A DNA stretch of 15,226 nucleotides from UBA11663 sp049616325 (lineage in GTDB: Bacteria > Bacteroidota > Bacteroidia > Flavobacteriales_D > Sanyastnellaceae), in the NCBI GenBank assembly GCA_049616325.1, contig JBMZHG010000039.1:1-15226 (forward strand), in the 5' to 3' direction. Both the position numbers and the translations under genes were made by a program. A model generated the notes under the pieces. That model was not told where the DNA came from. It searched no databases and saw nothing but the letters and a program-made list of their open reading frames with translations. This document shows, one piece after another, positions 8,130 to 14,087 of this stretch. Position 1 is the stretch's first letter; the number at the start of each line of letters is the position of its first letter.

Positions 8130-8244
8130 GGCGATTCGTTTGCATTCAGGCGTTGCTCGGCTTTTGCCGAACCCGCCGGGTTGAGAGAAGCCGCAAGGTA
8201 CAACGAGCGCCGTGAATTCCGGGTTTTGTTCGACCTTGCGCGGC

Positions 8245-8970
8245 ATGTTTCGAACCTCTTTTGTTTGGGCCGCTTGGGCCGTTGTTCACCTGACCGCCTG
8301 CCACAACCGACAGGAGCCGCATCCCTACGGAGACGACGGCCTCGAGGGCCACGCGCATGAAGTACGCTATTTGGCGTTGGGCGACAGCTACACCGTTGGC
8401 GAAAGCGTCGATGAAGCCGAGCGCTGGCCCAACCAATTGGTCGACAGCTTGCGTGTGCGGATCGGTGCGCATCGCGATGTGGTCGATGCCTCCATCGTGG
8501 CCACCACAGGATGGACCACCGCCAACCTCGATGCGGGCATGGATGCCGCCCAAGTCGACACCGCGGAGTGGGACCTCGTGTCCCTCTTGATTGGCGTGAA
8601 CAACCAATACCAAGGCCTCTCCATCGAGGCCTACGCCTTGGAGTTTTCGGCGCTGCTCGAGCGCGCCATTGTGCTCGCCGGTGGCGACGCCGACCGCGTT
8701 TTCGTGGTAAGCATTCCGGACTACGGGTACACGCCGTTTGGTGTGAACAACCAAAGCACAATCAGTGCTGAACTCGCGCAATTCAACGACACATGTCGGG
8801 CCCGTACCTTGGAACGGGGCGTGGCGCATTTCGACATCACGCCGATTTCACAAGAATGGCCCGACGCACCGGGCTTGGTTGCCACCGACGGATTGCATCC
8901 GAGCGGCGTACAGTACGGACGCTGGGTGACGTCCTTTGCCGACGAGGTCGCCGGTCTCATTCACCCCTGA
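8245..8970 (+). CDS. SGNH/GDSL-type hydrolase lipoprotein
   Basis: This 241-residue putative esterase carries the SGNH blocks: GDSYT with nucleophile S48 (46-50), GVNN with the oxyanion Asn (117-120), and D215/H218 in ATDGLHPSG. Block II is probably the Gly in TTGWTT (88-92). The N-terminus MFRTSFVWAAWAVVHLTAC ends in a lipobox (LTAC, Cys19), so it should be a lipid-anchored envelope protein. An earlier in-frame ATG at 8212 was rejected because it would put eleven residues in front of the signal peptide. The acyl substrate cannot be deduced. Similar single-domain SGNH lipoproteins act on lipid, sugar or peptidoglycan esters. It is divergent from the M1 peptidase and convergent with mazG, 16 bp away. 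Confidence 0.92.
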   Translation: MFRTSFVWAAWAVVHLTACHNRQEPHPYGDDGLEGHAHEVRYLALGDSYTVGESVDEAERWPNQLVDSLRVRIGAHRDVVDASIVATTGWTTANLDAGMDAAQVDTAEWDLVSLLIGVNNQYQGLSIEAYALEFSALLERAIVLAGGDADRVFVVSIPDYGYTPFGVNNQSTISAELAQFNDTCRARTLERGVAHFDITPISQEWPDAPGLVATDGLHPSGVQYGRWVTSFADEVAGLIHP

Positions 8971-8986
8971 GGCGCGCGCCGTTACG

Positions 8987-9787
8987 TTACGATTTGAGCG
9001 CCTGCTTGGCGCGGTCCCAGTAGACGTCCATCTCGGCGAGCGACATGTCCGCGAGGTCTTTGCCTTCTTCGCGCACCGCGTTTTCAAGGTGCTGGAAGCG
9101 TGCCATGAACCGGCGCGTCGTCCGCTCGAGGGCCTCGTCAGGGTTGACGTCGACGAAACGCGCGTAGTTGATCAGCGCAAACATCACATCCCCGAACTCG
9201 TCCGTCACACGTTCTGCATCGCGCTCCGGTCCGTCCAGCTCCGTGCGCAACTCGCCCAGCTCTTCCTGAACCTTGTCCCAGACCTGACCTGCGTTGTCCC
9301 AATCGAAGCCCACACCCCGGACCTTGTCTTGCACGCGGTAGGCCTTGACGAGGCTCGGCAACGAGCGCGGCACTCCTTCCAGCACGGACTTCTTACCCTC
9401 CTTGAGCTTGAGCTTTTCCCAGTTCGCTTTGACCGTTTCTTCGTCGTTCGCTTCGACGTCGCCGTAGATGTGCGGATGTCGCTCCACGAGCTTGTCGCAA
9501 ATGCCGTGGAGCGCATCCGCGATGTCGTACCCCCCTTCGCTGGCAGGAAGCTCCGACCCGAGCTTGGCGTAGAACACCATGTGCAGAAGGAGGTCGCCGG
9601 TTTCTTTCTTGATTTCTTCCACGTCCCGGTCGAGGATGGCGTCTGCCAGCTCGTAGGTCTCCTCAATCGTCAGGTGGCGCAAGGATTCAAACGTTTGCTT
9701 TCGATCCCACGGGCACTTTTCGCGCAGGTCGTCCATGATGTCCAACAAGCGTCCAAACGCTTCGAGGTGTTGTTCCCGGGTGTTCAT
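8987..9787 (-). CDS. mazG: Nucleoside triphosphate pyrophosphohydrolase MazG
   Basis: The 266-residue protein hydrolyses NTPs/dNTPs to monophosphates and PPi, cleaning the nucleotide pool. It has the two tandem MazG domains of the long form. In the first, CPWDRKQTFESLRHL (25-39) leads into the EETYELADAI metal-binding helix (42-51) and EETGD-like KETGDLLLHM (61-70). In the second, EELGEL (175-180) pairs with DEFGDVMFALINYAR (196-210). The conserved linker GVPRSLPSLVKAYRVQDK is present. Length matches E. coli-type MazG. The start is fixed by the MNTREQHLEAFGRLLDIM opening. A perfect -7-like box lies 4 nt upstream. The gene stands alone, convergent with the SGNH gene and divergent from the thioredoxin-like gene. 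Confidence 0.97.
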   Translation of the reverse strand: MNTREQHLEAFGRLLDIMDDLREKCPWDRKQTFESLRHLTIEETYELADAILDRDVEEIKKETGDLLLHMVFYAKLGSELPASEGGYDIADALHGICDKLVERHPHIYGDVEANDEETVKANWEKLKLKEGKKSVLEGVPRSLPSLVKAYRVQDKVRGVGFDWDNAGQVWDKVQEELGELRTELDGPERDAERVTDEFGDVMFALINYARFVDVNPDEALERTTRRFMARFQHLENAVREEGKDLADMSLAEMDVYWDRAKQALKS

Positions 9788-9791
9788 GCCT

Positions 9792-9799
9792 CAAAGGTA
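9792..9799 (-). promoter_or_regulatory. -7 element (TACCTTTG) 4 nt from the mazG start
   Basis: The minus strand reads TACCTTTG-AGGC-ATG. The match to TAnnTTTG is perfect. With initiation a few bases downstream of the box, the mRNA would begin at or next to the start codon. No -33 TTTG is visible at 19 nt spacing. Confidence 0.45.
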
Positions 9800-9868
9800 G
9801 GGCGCGTCATGTGCCTCACGTGACTGAGAAATGACGAGAATCGAACCACTTTCGTTGTCGCTTGTTTC

Positions 9869-9876
9869 GATGTTTG
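9869..9876 (+). promoter_or_regulatory. Candidate -7 element for the thioredoxin-like gene
   Basis: GATGTTTG followed by CACCCCC. The TTTG core and the CA-plus-C-run downstream look like flavobacterial promoter ends. The first base deviates from TAnnTTTG. The box ends 19 nt before the ATG at 9896. Confidence 0.3.
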
Positions 9877-9895
9877 CACCCCCAATTTCTCTGTC

Positions 9896-10201
9896 ATGAA
9901 TTTGCCTGAACTGATCGACCAAATCAAATCTCAACCCCGCCTCTTCATCCGCTTCCACGCATCGTGGTGCGGCGTGTGCAAGTTGCTCGCGCCCCACGTG
10001 AACGGGCTCAAAGCCGATGAGGCCTACGGTGACGTGACCTTCCTCGACGTGGACGTGGAAGAACATTTGGACGTGAAGCAAGCCTTCAAAATCAACGACC
10101 TCCCCTACTTCGCCGGCTTCAAAGACGGCGCCTTGATCGAGGAATTCGCCACGGCCAAGAAGGACAAAGTGACGGAACTCGCTCAAGCCTGTGCCTCATG
10201 A
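9896..10201 (+). CDS. Thioredoxin-like protein (CGVC active site)
   Basis: This 101-residue cytosolic protein has a single thioredoxin fold. The active site is WCGVC (24-28) with C25/C28 as the redox pair, where classic thioredoxin has WCGPC, and the conserved cis-proline is P70 in DLPYF. Strand and helix order (RLFIRFHASW, VTFLDVDVE, DLPYFAGFKDG) fit the family, and the length is normal. There is no signal peptide. Val in place of Pro in the CxxC motif is found in several Bacteroidota thioredoxin-family proteins and usually shifts the redox potential. The stop overlaps the next ATG (ATGA), implying translational coupling with the 79-residue protein. The partner could be a peroxiredoxin encoded elsewhere. 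Confidence 0.93.
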   Translation: MNLPELIDQIKSQPRLFIRFHASWCGVCKLLAPHVNGLKADEAYGDVTFLDVDVEEHLDVKQAFKINDLPYFAGFKDGALIEEFATAKKDKVTELAQACAS

Positions 10202-10437
10202 ACGCCGCTGAAATTCGCAAGCTCATCGCCGAGCACGACATGACCGCACTGGACAAGCTCGAGCAGGAGGTCTACGCCTCCATGGACGACGACGCCAACG
10301 ACGTGGCCGAACTGGGCGACCGCTTGACCAACATTTTGGGCGCGAAACGCGTGCTGGAAGAATCTGAAAAGCAAGGGGTGGAACCCAAAGTGGCGTTGCG
10401 CACGTTTTTCAAAGACGTCCGCAACATCATCGGCTGA
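10198..10437 (+). CDS. Small acidic conserved-type protein coupled to thioredoxin
   Basis: This 79-residue soluble protein looks mainly helical and is rich in Asp, Glu and Leu (EVYASMDDDANDVAELGDRL), with a basic C-terminal end (ALRTFFKDVRNIIG). It has no cysteine, signal peptide or membrane segment. Its start overlaps the thioredoxin-like stop by 4 bp. The general pattern (acidic helix, ...RVLEE...G...ALRTF...VRNII) resembles small DUF6952-type proteins that I recall next to thioredoxin-family genes in Flavobacteriales, but I cannot verify that assignment here. Its function is unknown. The tight coupling suggests that it works with, or is regulated with, the thioredoxin-like protein. Confidence 0.82.
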   Translation: MNAAEIRKLIAEHDMTALDKLEQEVYASMDDDANDVAELGDRLTNILGAKRVLEESEKQGVEPKVALRTFFKDVRNIIG

Positions 10438-10448
10438 TCCGAAATTTG

Positions 10449-12491
10449 TCAGTCGCTGCATGCGCTGCCGTAGACCGACAGGAGGTCCAGCAAATCAAGG
10501 GTGCTGACGACTGAATCTCCGTTCACGTCTCCCGTGCACGAAGCCGGCTCGGGAAACACACAAGAACCGTCTTCAATCAGGGCAGCCGCGTCGTAGTTCG
10601 TCGCTTCCGGGAAAGTGCATCCCTGGCATTCTTCGTAAGAGCAAGACCCGTCGTCTTGCGTCGCCGCAGGATCGTAATTGCAGGCGAGCACGAACGTGCA
10701 TCCCGCGCAGGAAAGACGCTCGCAACTTCCGTCGTCCACGGTCGCGGCAGGATCGTAGTTGCACGCCCATTCGTACATGCAGCCTCCGCAAGAAAGGAAG
10801 TCGCACGACCCGTCCTCTTCCGTGGCCGTCGCGTCGTAGTTGCATGCATTGGCGTAAGTGCATCCCGGGCCCGCCACCACAGCGGGTTCACCGCTGAAAC
10901 CGCCTACAGCGTCGAGGTAGGACCAACCTAAAAACCACGGATCGACCCCGGGTTCAAATGCGCCATGGTACGTGACCGGATCGATACGCGGGTCCGTGGG
11001 CAGGTAGTACGCCGACACCGTTTCTCCAGACGTCGCGCGGGGGTCGAGGCCGTTCTGGATTTGGCCATTCACCACGGCAAACTCACCGTCTGCCAGGAAC
11101 TCTTCCACCACGTTGGTGCTGTCGGTGAGCCACCCCTCAAGCGTACCTTGCGCCCCGTAACTTCCCATGTACCGACCGCGCAGGATGTCTTCTTGGGTGG
11201 CGGTGTCCCCCCACATCCGCCAGTTGCGCACGGACAGGAAAGCATACTGAGTGGGGAGCATGGCGTTGAACCCGTCGCAAGTGAGGTAGTGTTGAACCTC
11301 AATGCCGGCGTCCGACACCCCGTGGACCACGGAGTTCAGCCAATCACCTCCTGGAAGACTGTGGTAACTCGCCGCTTGAGGTGCACCGTTGGTCACCAGC
11401 GTGAAGTTGGCCATCTCGGGAAGGCAAAACGGCTCTGAAGACGGGTCCATGTTGTTGTCCTGCACGTCGTCTCCCTCTGCGTCGTACAAAAACGATGGCC
11501 CCGGCGGGTTGGTCGCCTGCGCCAGCGCCGTGTCTTGAATCCCAAACAAATGCTGGGCCGAACCTTGCCAGCCTTGGTCGCTCTCAAAGGCGTCTTCCGC
11601 GTGGAACGCCGACAGGATGTGACGCACGTCAACCATGCCGCCGAGAATGTGCAATCCGTCGTCCGCGGACCCGACCAATTCAATGTGGTCCACAACTGTG
11701 CCCGAACCGCAAGCTCCAAGCTGGAGAAGGTCCGTTTCGTTTCCGTTGCCAAATTGCGTCCAGCCCAAGTTGGTGCTTCCGTGACGGATGGACAAATACG
11801 TCAAAACCCCAGAGGATCCCTCGGGGTCCGAATCCCCGCCGTACACTTCCCGATCCTGACCACTCAGGTCGACAATGCCCTCGGCACGGTCCTCGCCCGT
11901 TCCGATTCCCGTGGTAAAGAACGGAGCGGTGAAAAAGCCCAAATCGAGGTGCAGTGTGTTGGTTTGGCCAGCCCCGCAAAGCACGACTCCGCCCCACATT
12001 CCAGTCACGTCGACTCCCACAGAACCGTCAAGCGGATCCCCGAGGTACGTGAAATGAATCGGACAACTGGCGGTTCCTTGGGCGTCCAGGTAGCCGCCTC
12101 GAGCCACGACCAGCGCGCCAGGATAGACGTCGTACGTGACCGTTCTCACGCTGCCGATCCCGACACTGGTAGGCACGTTGGTTTCGGTTATTCCTTCTCC
12201 CTCCATGCCCAGCACAACCGTACCAGGCTCAATCACGAGCGTGTCCGAGGAATTCACAAACACCTGCTCAGTCAGCACGTAAATCTTGTCGCAAGACCAC
12301 GTCCCCGATCCGACTCCTGATCCAGCGTTGTCTGTTACCCAAACCGTGTCGCGGCTGGCCACGTTGGGGCAACCGCAAGCGTCTCCCAATGGAAGTTCCT
12401 GGCTGTGCAAGTCGTTCGCCAACGCAGCCGTCGCCAGAAACAGGGTTCCTTGAGCTGCTTTTCGGATGGATTTCAAGACAAGTGAATTCAT
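10449..12491 (-). CDS. Secreted beta-helix-type protein with four Cys-rich repeats and EF-hand tail
   Basis: The 680-residue protein starts at the ATG at 12491, where a signal peptide begins (MNSLVLKSIRKAAQ..., hydrophobic to about 26, cleavage near 31). The longer frame to 12632 would run through the divergent promoter and nqrM and was rejected. Residues about 40-330 resemble a family of Bacteroidota surface proteins with a right-handed beta-helix look: LVIEPGTVV (85-93), ALVVARGG (126-133), MWGGVVLCG (165-173), AEGIVDLSG (203-211), YGGDSDPEGSSG (217-228), SADDGLHILGG (275-285) and AFESDQGWQG (301-310). A less regular region runs to about 540. Four 27-residue Cys modules follow (543-647), then a dockerin/EF-hand-like DVNGDSVVSTLDLLDLL (655-671). 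The protein ends in YGSACSD, with no recognisable type IX sorting domain. Function is probably surface or extracellular. The ligand is unknown. Confidence 0.9.
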   Translation of the reverse strand: MNSLVLKSIRKAAQGTLFLATAALANDLHSQELPLGDACGCPNVASRDTVWVTDNAGSGVGSGTWSCDKIYVLTEQVFVNSSDTLVIEPGTVVLGMEGEGITETNVPTSVGIGSVRTVTYDVYPGALVVARGGYLDAQGTASCPIHFTYLGDPLDGSVGVDVTGMWGGVVLCGAGQTNTLHLDLGFFTAPFFTTGIGTGEDRAEGIVDLSGQDREVYGGDSDPEGSSGVLTYLSIRHGSTNLGWTQFGNGNETDLLQLGACGSGTVVDHIELVGSADDGLHILGGMVDVRHILSAFHAEDAFESDQGWQGSAQHLFGIQDTALAQATNPPGPSFLYDAEGDDVQDNNMDPSSEPFCLPEMANFTLVTNGAPQAASYHSLPGGDWLNSVVHGVSDAGIEVQHYLTCDGFNAMLPTQYAFLSVRNWRMWGDTATQEDILRGRYMGSYGAQGTLEGWLTDSTNVVEEFLADGEFAVVNGQIQNGLDPRATSGETVSAYYLPTDPRIDPVTYHGAFEPGVDPWFLGWSYLDAVGGFSGEPAVVAGPGCTYANACNYDATATEEDGSCDFLSCGGCMYEWACNYDPAATVDDGSCERLSCAGCTFVLACNYDPAATQDDGSCSYEECQGCTFPEATNYDAAALIEDGSCVFPEPASCTGDVNGDSVVSTLDLLDLLSVYGSACSD
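10464..10538 (-). other. Dockerin/EF-hand-like motif at the C-terminus of the beta-helix protein
   Basis: Residues 652-676 include DVNGDSVVSTLDLLDLL. D655, N657 and D659 fit the first half of a calcium loop (DxNxDxxxxxxDL), and D666-L667 close it. Only one such loop is visible, whereas classical type I dockerins have two. It is flanked by cysteines C652 and C678, which could form a disulfide. Confidence 0.6.
10554..10865 (-). repeat. Four tandem 81-bp (27-codon) Cys-module repeats
   Basis: These codons specify residues 543-646. The repeats begin at GC residues 543, 570, 597 and 624, an exact 27-residue period. Each follows the plan GC-x4-ACNYD-x2-A-x3-DDGSC; the last copy has ATNYD and EDGSC. 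Cysteines fall at fixed places in each unit. The repeat is conserved at protein level with synonymous variation, so it is an old coding repeat under selection and not a recent slippage product. Confidence 0.9.
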
Positions 12492-12511
12492 GATCTCCCC
12501 GTGTGGGTTAC

Positions 12512-12535
12512 ATAAATATAAGGTGTAATATTTAT
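12512..12535. repeat. 8-bp inverted repeat between divergent genes
   Basis: ATAAATAT (12512-12519) and ATATTTAT (12528-12535) are perfect reverse complements with an 8-nt spacer (AAGGTGTA). The dyad lies between the divergent starts at 12491 and 12584. It could be a regulator site, or two overlapping AT-rich promoter elements. The minus strand here reads TATATTTA (12520-12513), a one-mismatch -7 box for the secreted protein. Confidence 0.4.
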
Positions 12536-12571
12536 ACAGCGACCTACATTTCGATTCATCCTTCCTCGAAT

Positions 12572-12579
12572 TACTTTTG
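12572..12579 (+). promoter_or_regulatory. -7 element (TACTTTTG) 4 nt from the nqrM start
   Basis: The sequence reads TACTTTTG-TCCC-ATG. The TAnnTTTG match is perfect, and a weak -33-like TTTC (12549-12552) lies exactly 19 nt upstream. The predicted transcript would be leaderless or have only a few leader bases. Confidence 0.5.
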
Positions 12580-12583
12580 TCCC

Positions 12584-12868
12584 ATGACTTTGGAACTCTC
12601 TCAAATCCTCTTGGCCATTGGCTTGATGGCATTGGCTGTCGCGGGCATTGCCATCAAAATCTTGGTCAAGCCCGGAGGAGAATTCAGCGGAACCTGTGCC
12701 AGCAACAACCCCATGCTCCGCAGTGAGGACGGCGGCTGCTCGGTGTGCGGAGCGCGTCCCCAAGACGCCTGTCAAGCAGAACAAGCCGGTTTGGACCCAC
12801 GAGGAAGTCGTGAACAAAAGCGCAACAAGCACGAGGACAGCGGATTTCATGAACAGCCAGTCAGTTGA
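12584..12868 (+). CDS. nqrM: Na+-NQR maturation factor NqrM (DUF539)
   Basis: This 94-residue membrane protein has one N-terminal TM helix (about 5-28, ILLAIGLMALAVAGIAIKIL). The four cysteines typical of the family follow: C38 in GTCASNNPMLR, C52 and C55 in GGCSVCG, and C63 in QDAC. Family knowledge: NqrM is required for assembly of active Na+-translocating NADH:quinone oxidoreductase, probably by delivering iron to the Cys-coordinated centre in NqrD/NqrE. The C-terminal tail after 65 is polar and longer than essential. The ATG at 12584 was chosen over 12503 because the TM helix begins right after it and a promoter box sits just before it. The gene is convergent with apbE (73 bp gap), on the opposite strand from nqrF/apbE. 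Confidence 0.93.
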   Translation: MTLELSQILLAIGLMALAVAGIAIKILVKPGGEFSGTCASNNPMLRSEDGGCSVCGARPQDACQAEQAGLDPRGSREQKRNKHEDSGFHEQPVS

Positions 12869-12941
12869 TTTGGGTTATTCGCAACGTCGTTGGAACCAAG
12901 GGAAGGTAGACAAAGTTGAACGCACCAAGTCGAACAACGTG

Positions 12942-14087
12942 TTAATTCGGCGTTTCTAAGTCGTATTCCGGCAATTCCTCAAACCACTCCAGTTGTTCCC
13001 GCATGGAAGGGGTGGCCCAAAACGCGTACTCCCCTTCCCCGCCGTCCAGAATGAACAACGCCTCCACCGGCTTCCCTGCGCGCTGCAGGCTGTCCACCCA
13101 CGCCGCACCGCGATCCGGTCCCAACACCATGCACACCGTGGCGTACGCGTCGGCGTACGCCGCACTGGGCGTCACAACCGTGGCGCTGAGGAGCCCGTGT
13201 GAGACCGGGACGCCCGTTCGGGGATCGAGGGTGTGGGACAGCTTTTGGCCGTTCACCACGGACACCTTGCGGTAATTCCCGCTGGTGCAAATCGAGGTGT
13301 TGTCCAAGGCCAAAACCGCCTGAAGCGTCCGCCCAACAGCCTGGGGCCGGTCAATGGCAATGCGCCACAAATCCCCCGCCATGTTGCGACCAAGGCACTT
13401 CACCTCTCCGCCGAGCTCCACCATCATGTCCTCCACGCCGTGGTCGAGCAAGACCTCCGCCAAACCGTCCACAGTGTAGCCTTGGGCCACGGCGTTGAAG
13501 TCCAACGCGACGCGGGGGTCGCCCTTGGAAAGGTGACCGGCAACCCGACGGTCCTCGTCGTCAAACACGTCGTTGTAATCCACCACGTCCGTACGGAACC
13601 GTGCGAAGGCCCTGACACTGTCCACCTGCTCCGGCGTGACCACGTCCCGATGCTGCATCCGGAAGCCCCACAAATTCATGAGCGGCGCGACGGATACGTC
13701 AAAGGCGCCCTGCGATTCGCGGTGCACGTCCGTCGAAATGTCCCAAAGCAGGGACCACACTCCCGCCGGGTCCGTGACCTCGAACACGGTGTCGGTGCGA
13801 CCAAAGGCGTTGAAACGCGACAACGCCGACTCTGCCCGCCACGCGTTCATTTCGACGTCCACTTCTTCGAGCGACGCTTCGAACGCGGCCTGAGGCACGG
13901 AATCCGCGGCGAGGTACTTGATGGTGTACGTCGTTCCCTGCGCCTCCCCTTGGTGCACCCACAGGCGCTTCCCGTCGGCACGCTCCGCAGGTGGCGCCTC
14001 CCCGCCGCACCCGAAGGCGACAAAGGCCCCTGCAAGCGCAAGAGCCTTTGTGATTCGGTCGAGACTTGGCTTAGCCACCGAAGTCAT
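12942..14087 (-). CDS. apbE: FAD:protein FMN transferase ApbE (lipoprotein)
   Basis: The 381-residue flavinyltransferase attaches FMN covalently to Thr residues, notably in NqrB and NqrC. The N-terminus is a signal peptide ending in a lipobox-like AFGC (Cys27), so it is probably anchored on the periplasmic face. ApbE motifs are GTTYTIKY (51-58), MNAWRAESALSRFN (80-93), GAFDVSVAPL (127-136), LDFNAVAQGYTVD (195-207), ELGGEV (224-229), TSGNYRK (268-274), SHTLDPRTG (284-292) and ADAYAT (312-317), the last with the metal-binding Asp/Thr. The start is uncertain: the ATG at 14087 overlaps the nqrF stop by 17 bp, and in-frame ATGs at 14099 and 14126 would lengthen it. The overlap with nqrF implies cotranscription and translational coupling. 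The start choice does not affect the functional call. Confidence 0.94.
   Translation of the reverse strand: MTSVAKPSLDRITKALALAGAFVAFGCGGEAPPAERADGKRLWVHQGEAQGTTYTIKYLAADSVPQAAFEASLEEVDVEMNAWRAESALSRFNAFGRTDTVFEVTDPAGVWSLLWDISTDVHRESQGAFDVSVAPLMNLWGFRMQHRDVVTPEQVDSVRAFARFRTDVVDYNDVFDDEDRRVAGHLSKGDPRVALDFNAVAQGYTVDGLAEVLLDHGVEDMMVELGGEVKCLGRNMAGDLWRIAIDRPQAVGRTLQAVLALDNTSICTSGNYRKVSVVNGQKLSHTLDPRTGVPVSHGLLSATVVTPSAAYADAYATVCMVLGPDRGAAWVDSLQRAGKPVEALFILDGGEGEYAFWATPSMREQLEWFEELPEYDLETPN

Noticed and set aside
8157..8182. Two adjacent short hairpins (TCGGC-TTTT-GCCGA and AACCC-GCC-GGGTT) in the M1/SGNH intergenic region
   Set aside because: Stems are only 5 bp, share a base and lack a T-run. 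This is expected by chance in GC-rich DNA, and no attenuator logic is visible.
8971..8980. GGCGCGCGCC palindrome between the convergent SGNH and mazG genes as a terminator
   Set aside because: A 10-bp palindrome without a loop leaves only a three-base-pair stem, and no T-run follows on either strand.
10554..10865. Regular 81-bp periodicity that could suggest a CRISPR or satellite array
   Set aside because: The period is an exact codon multiple inside an open frame, and conservation is at the protein level with no unique spacers.
12869..12941. Terminator sought between convergent nqrM and apbE
   Set aside because: Only weak CAACG/CGTTG pairing with a one-base loop and no poly-T tract, so no terminator is called.
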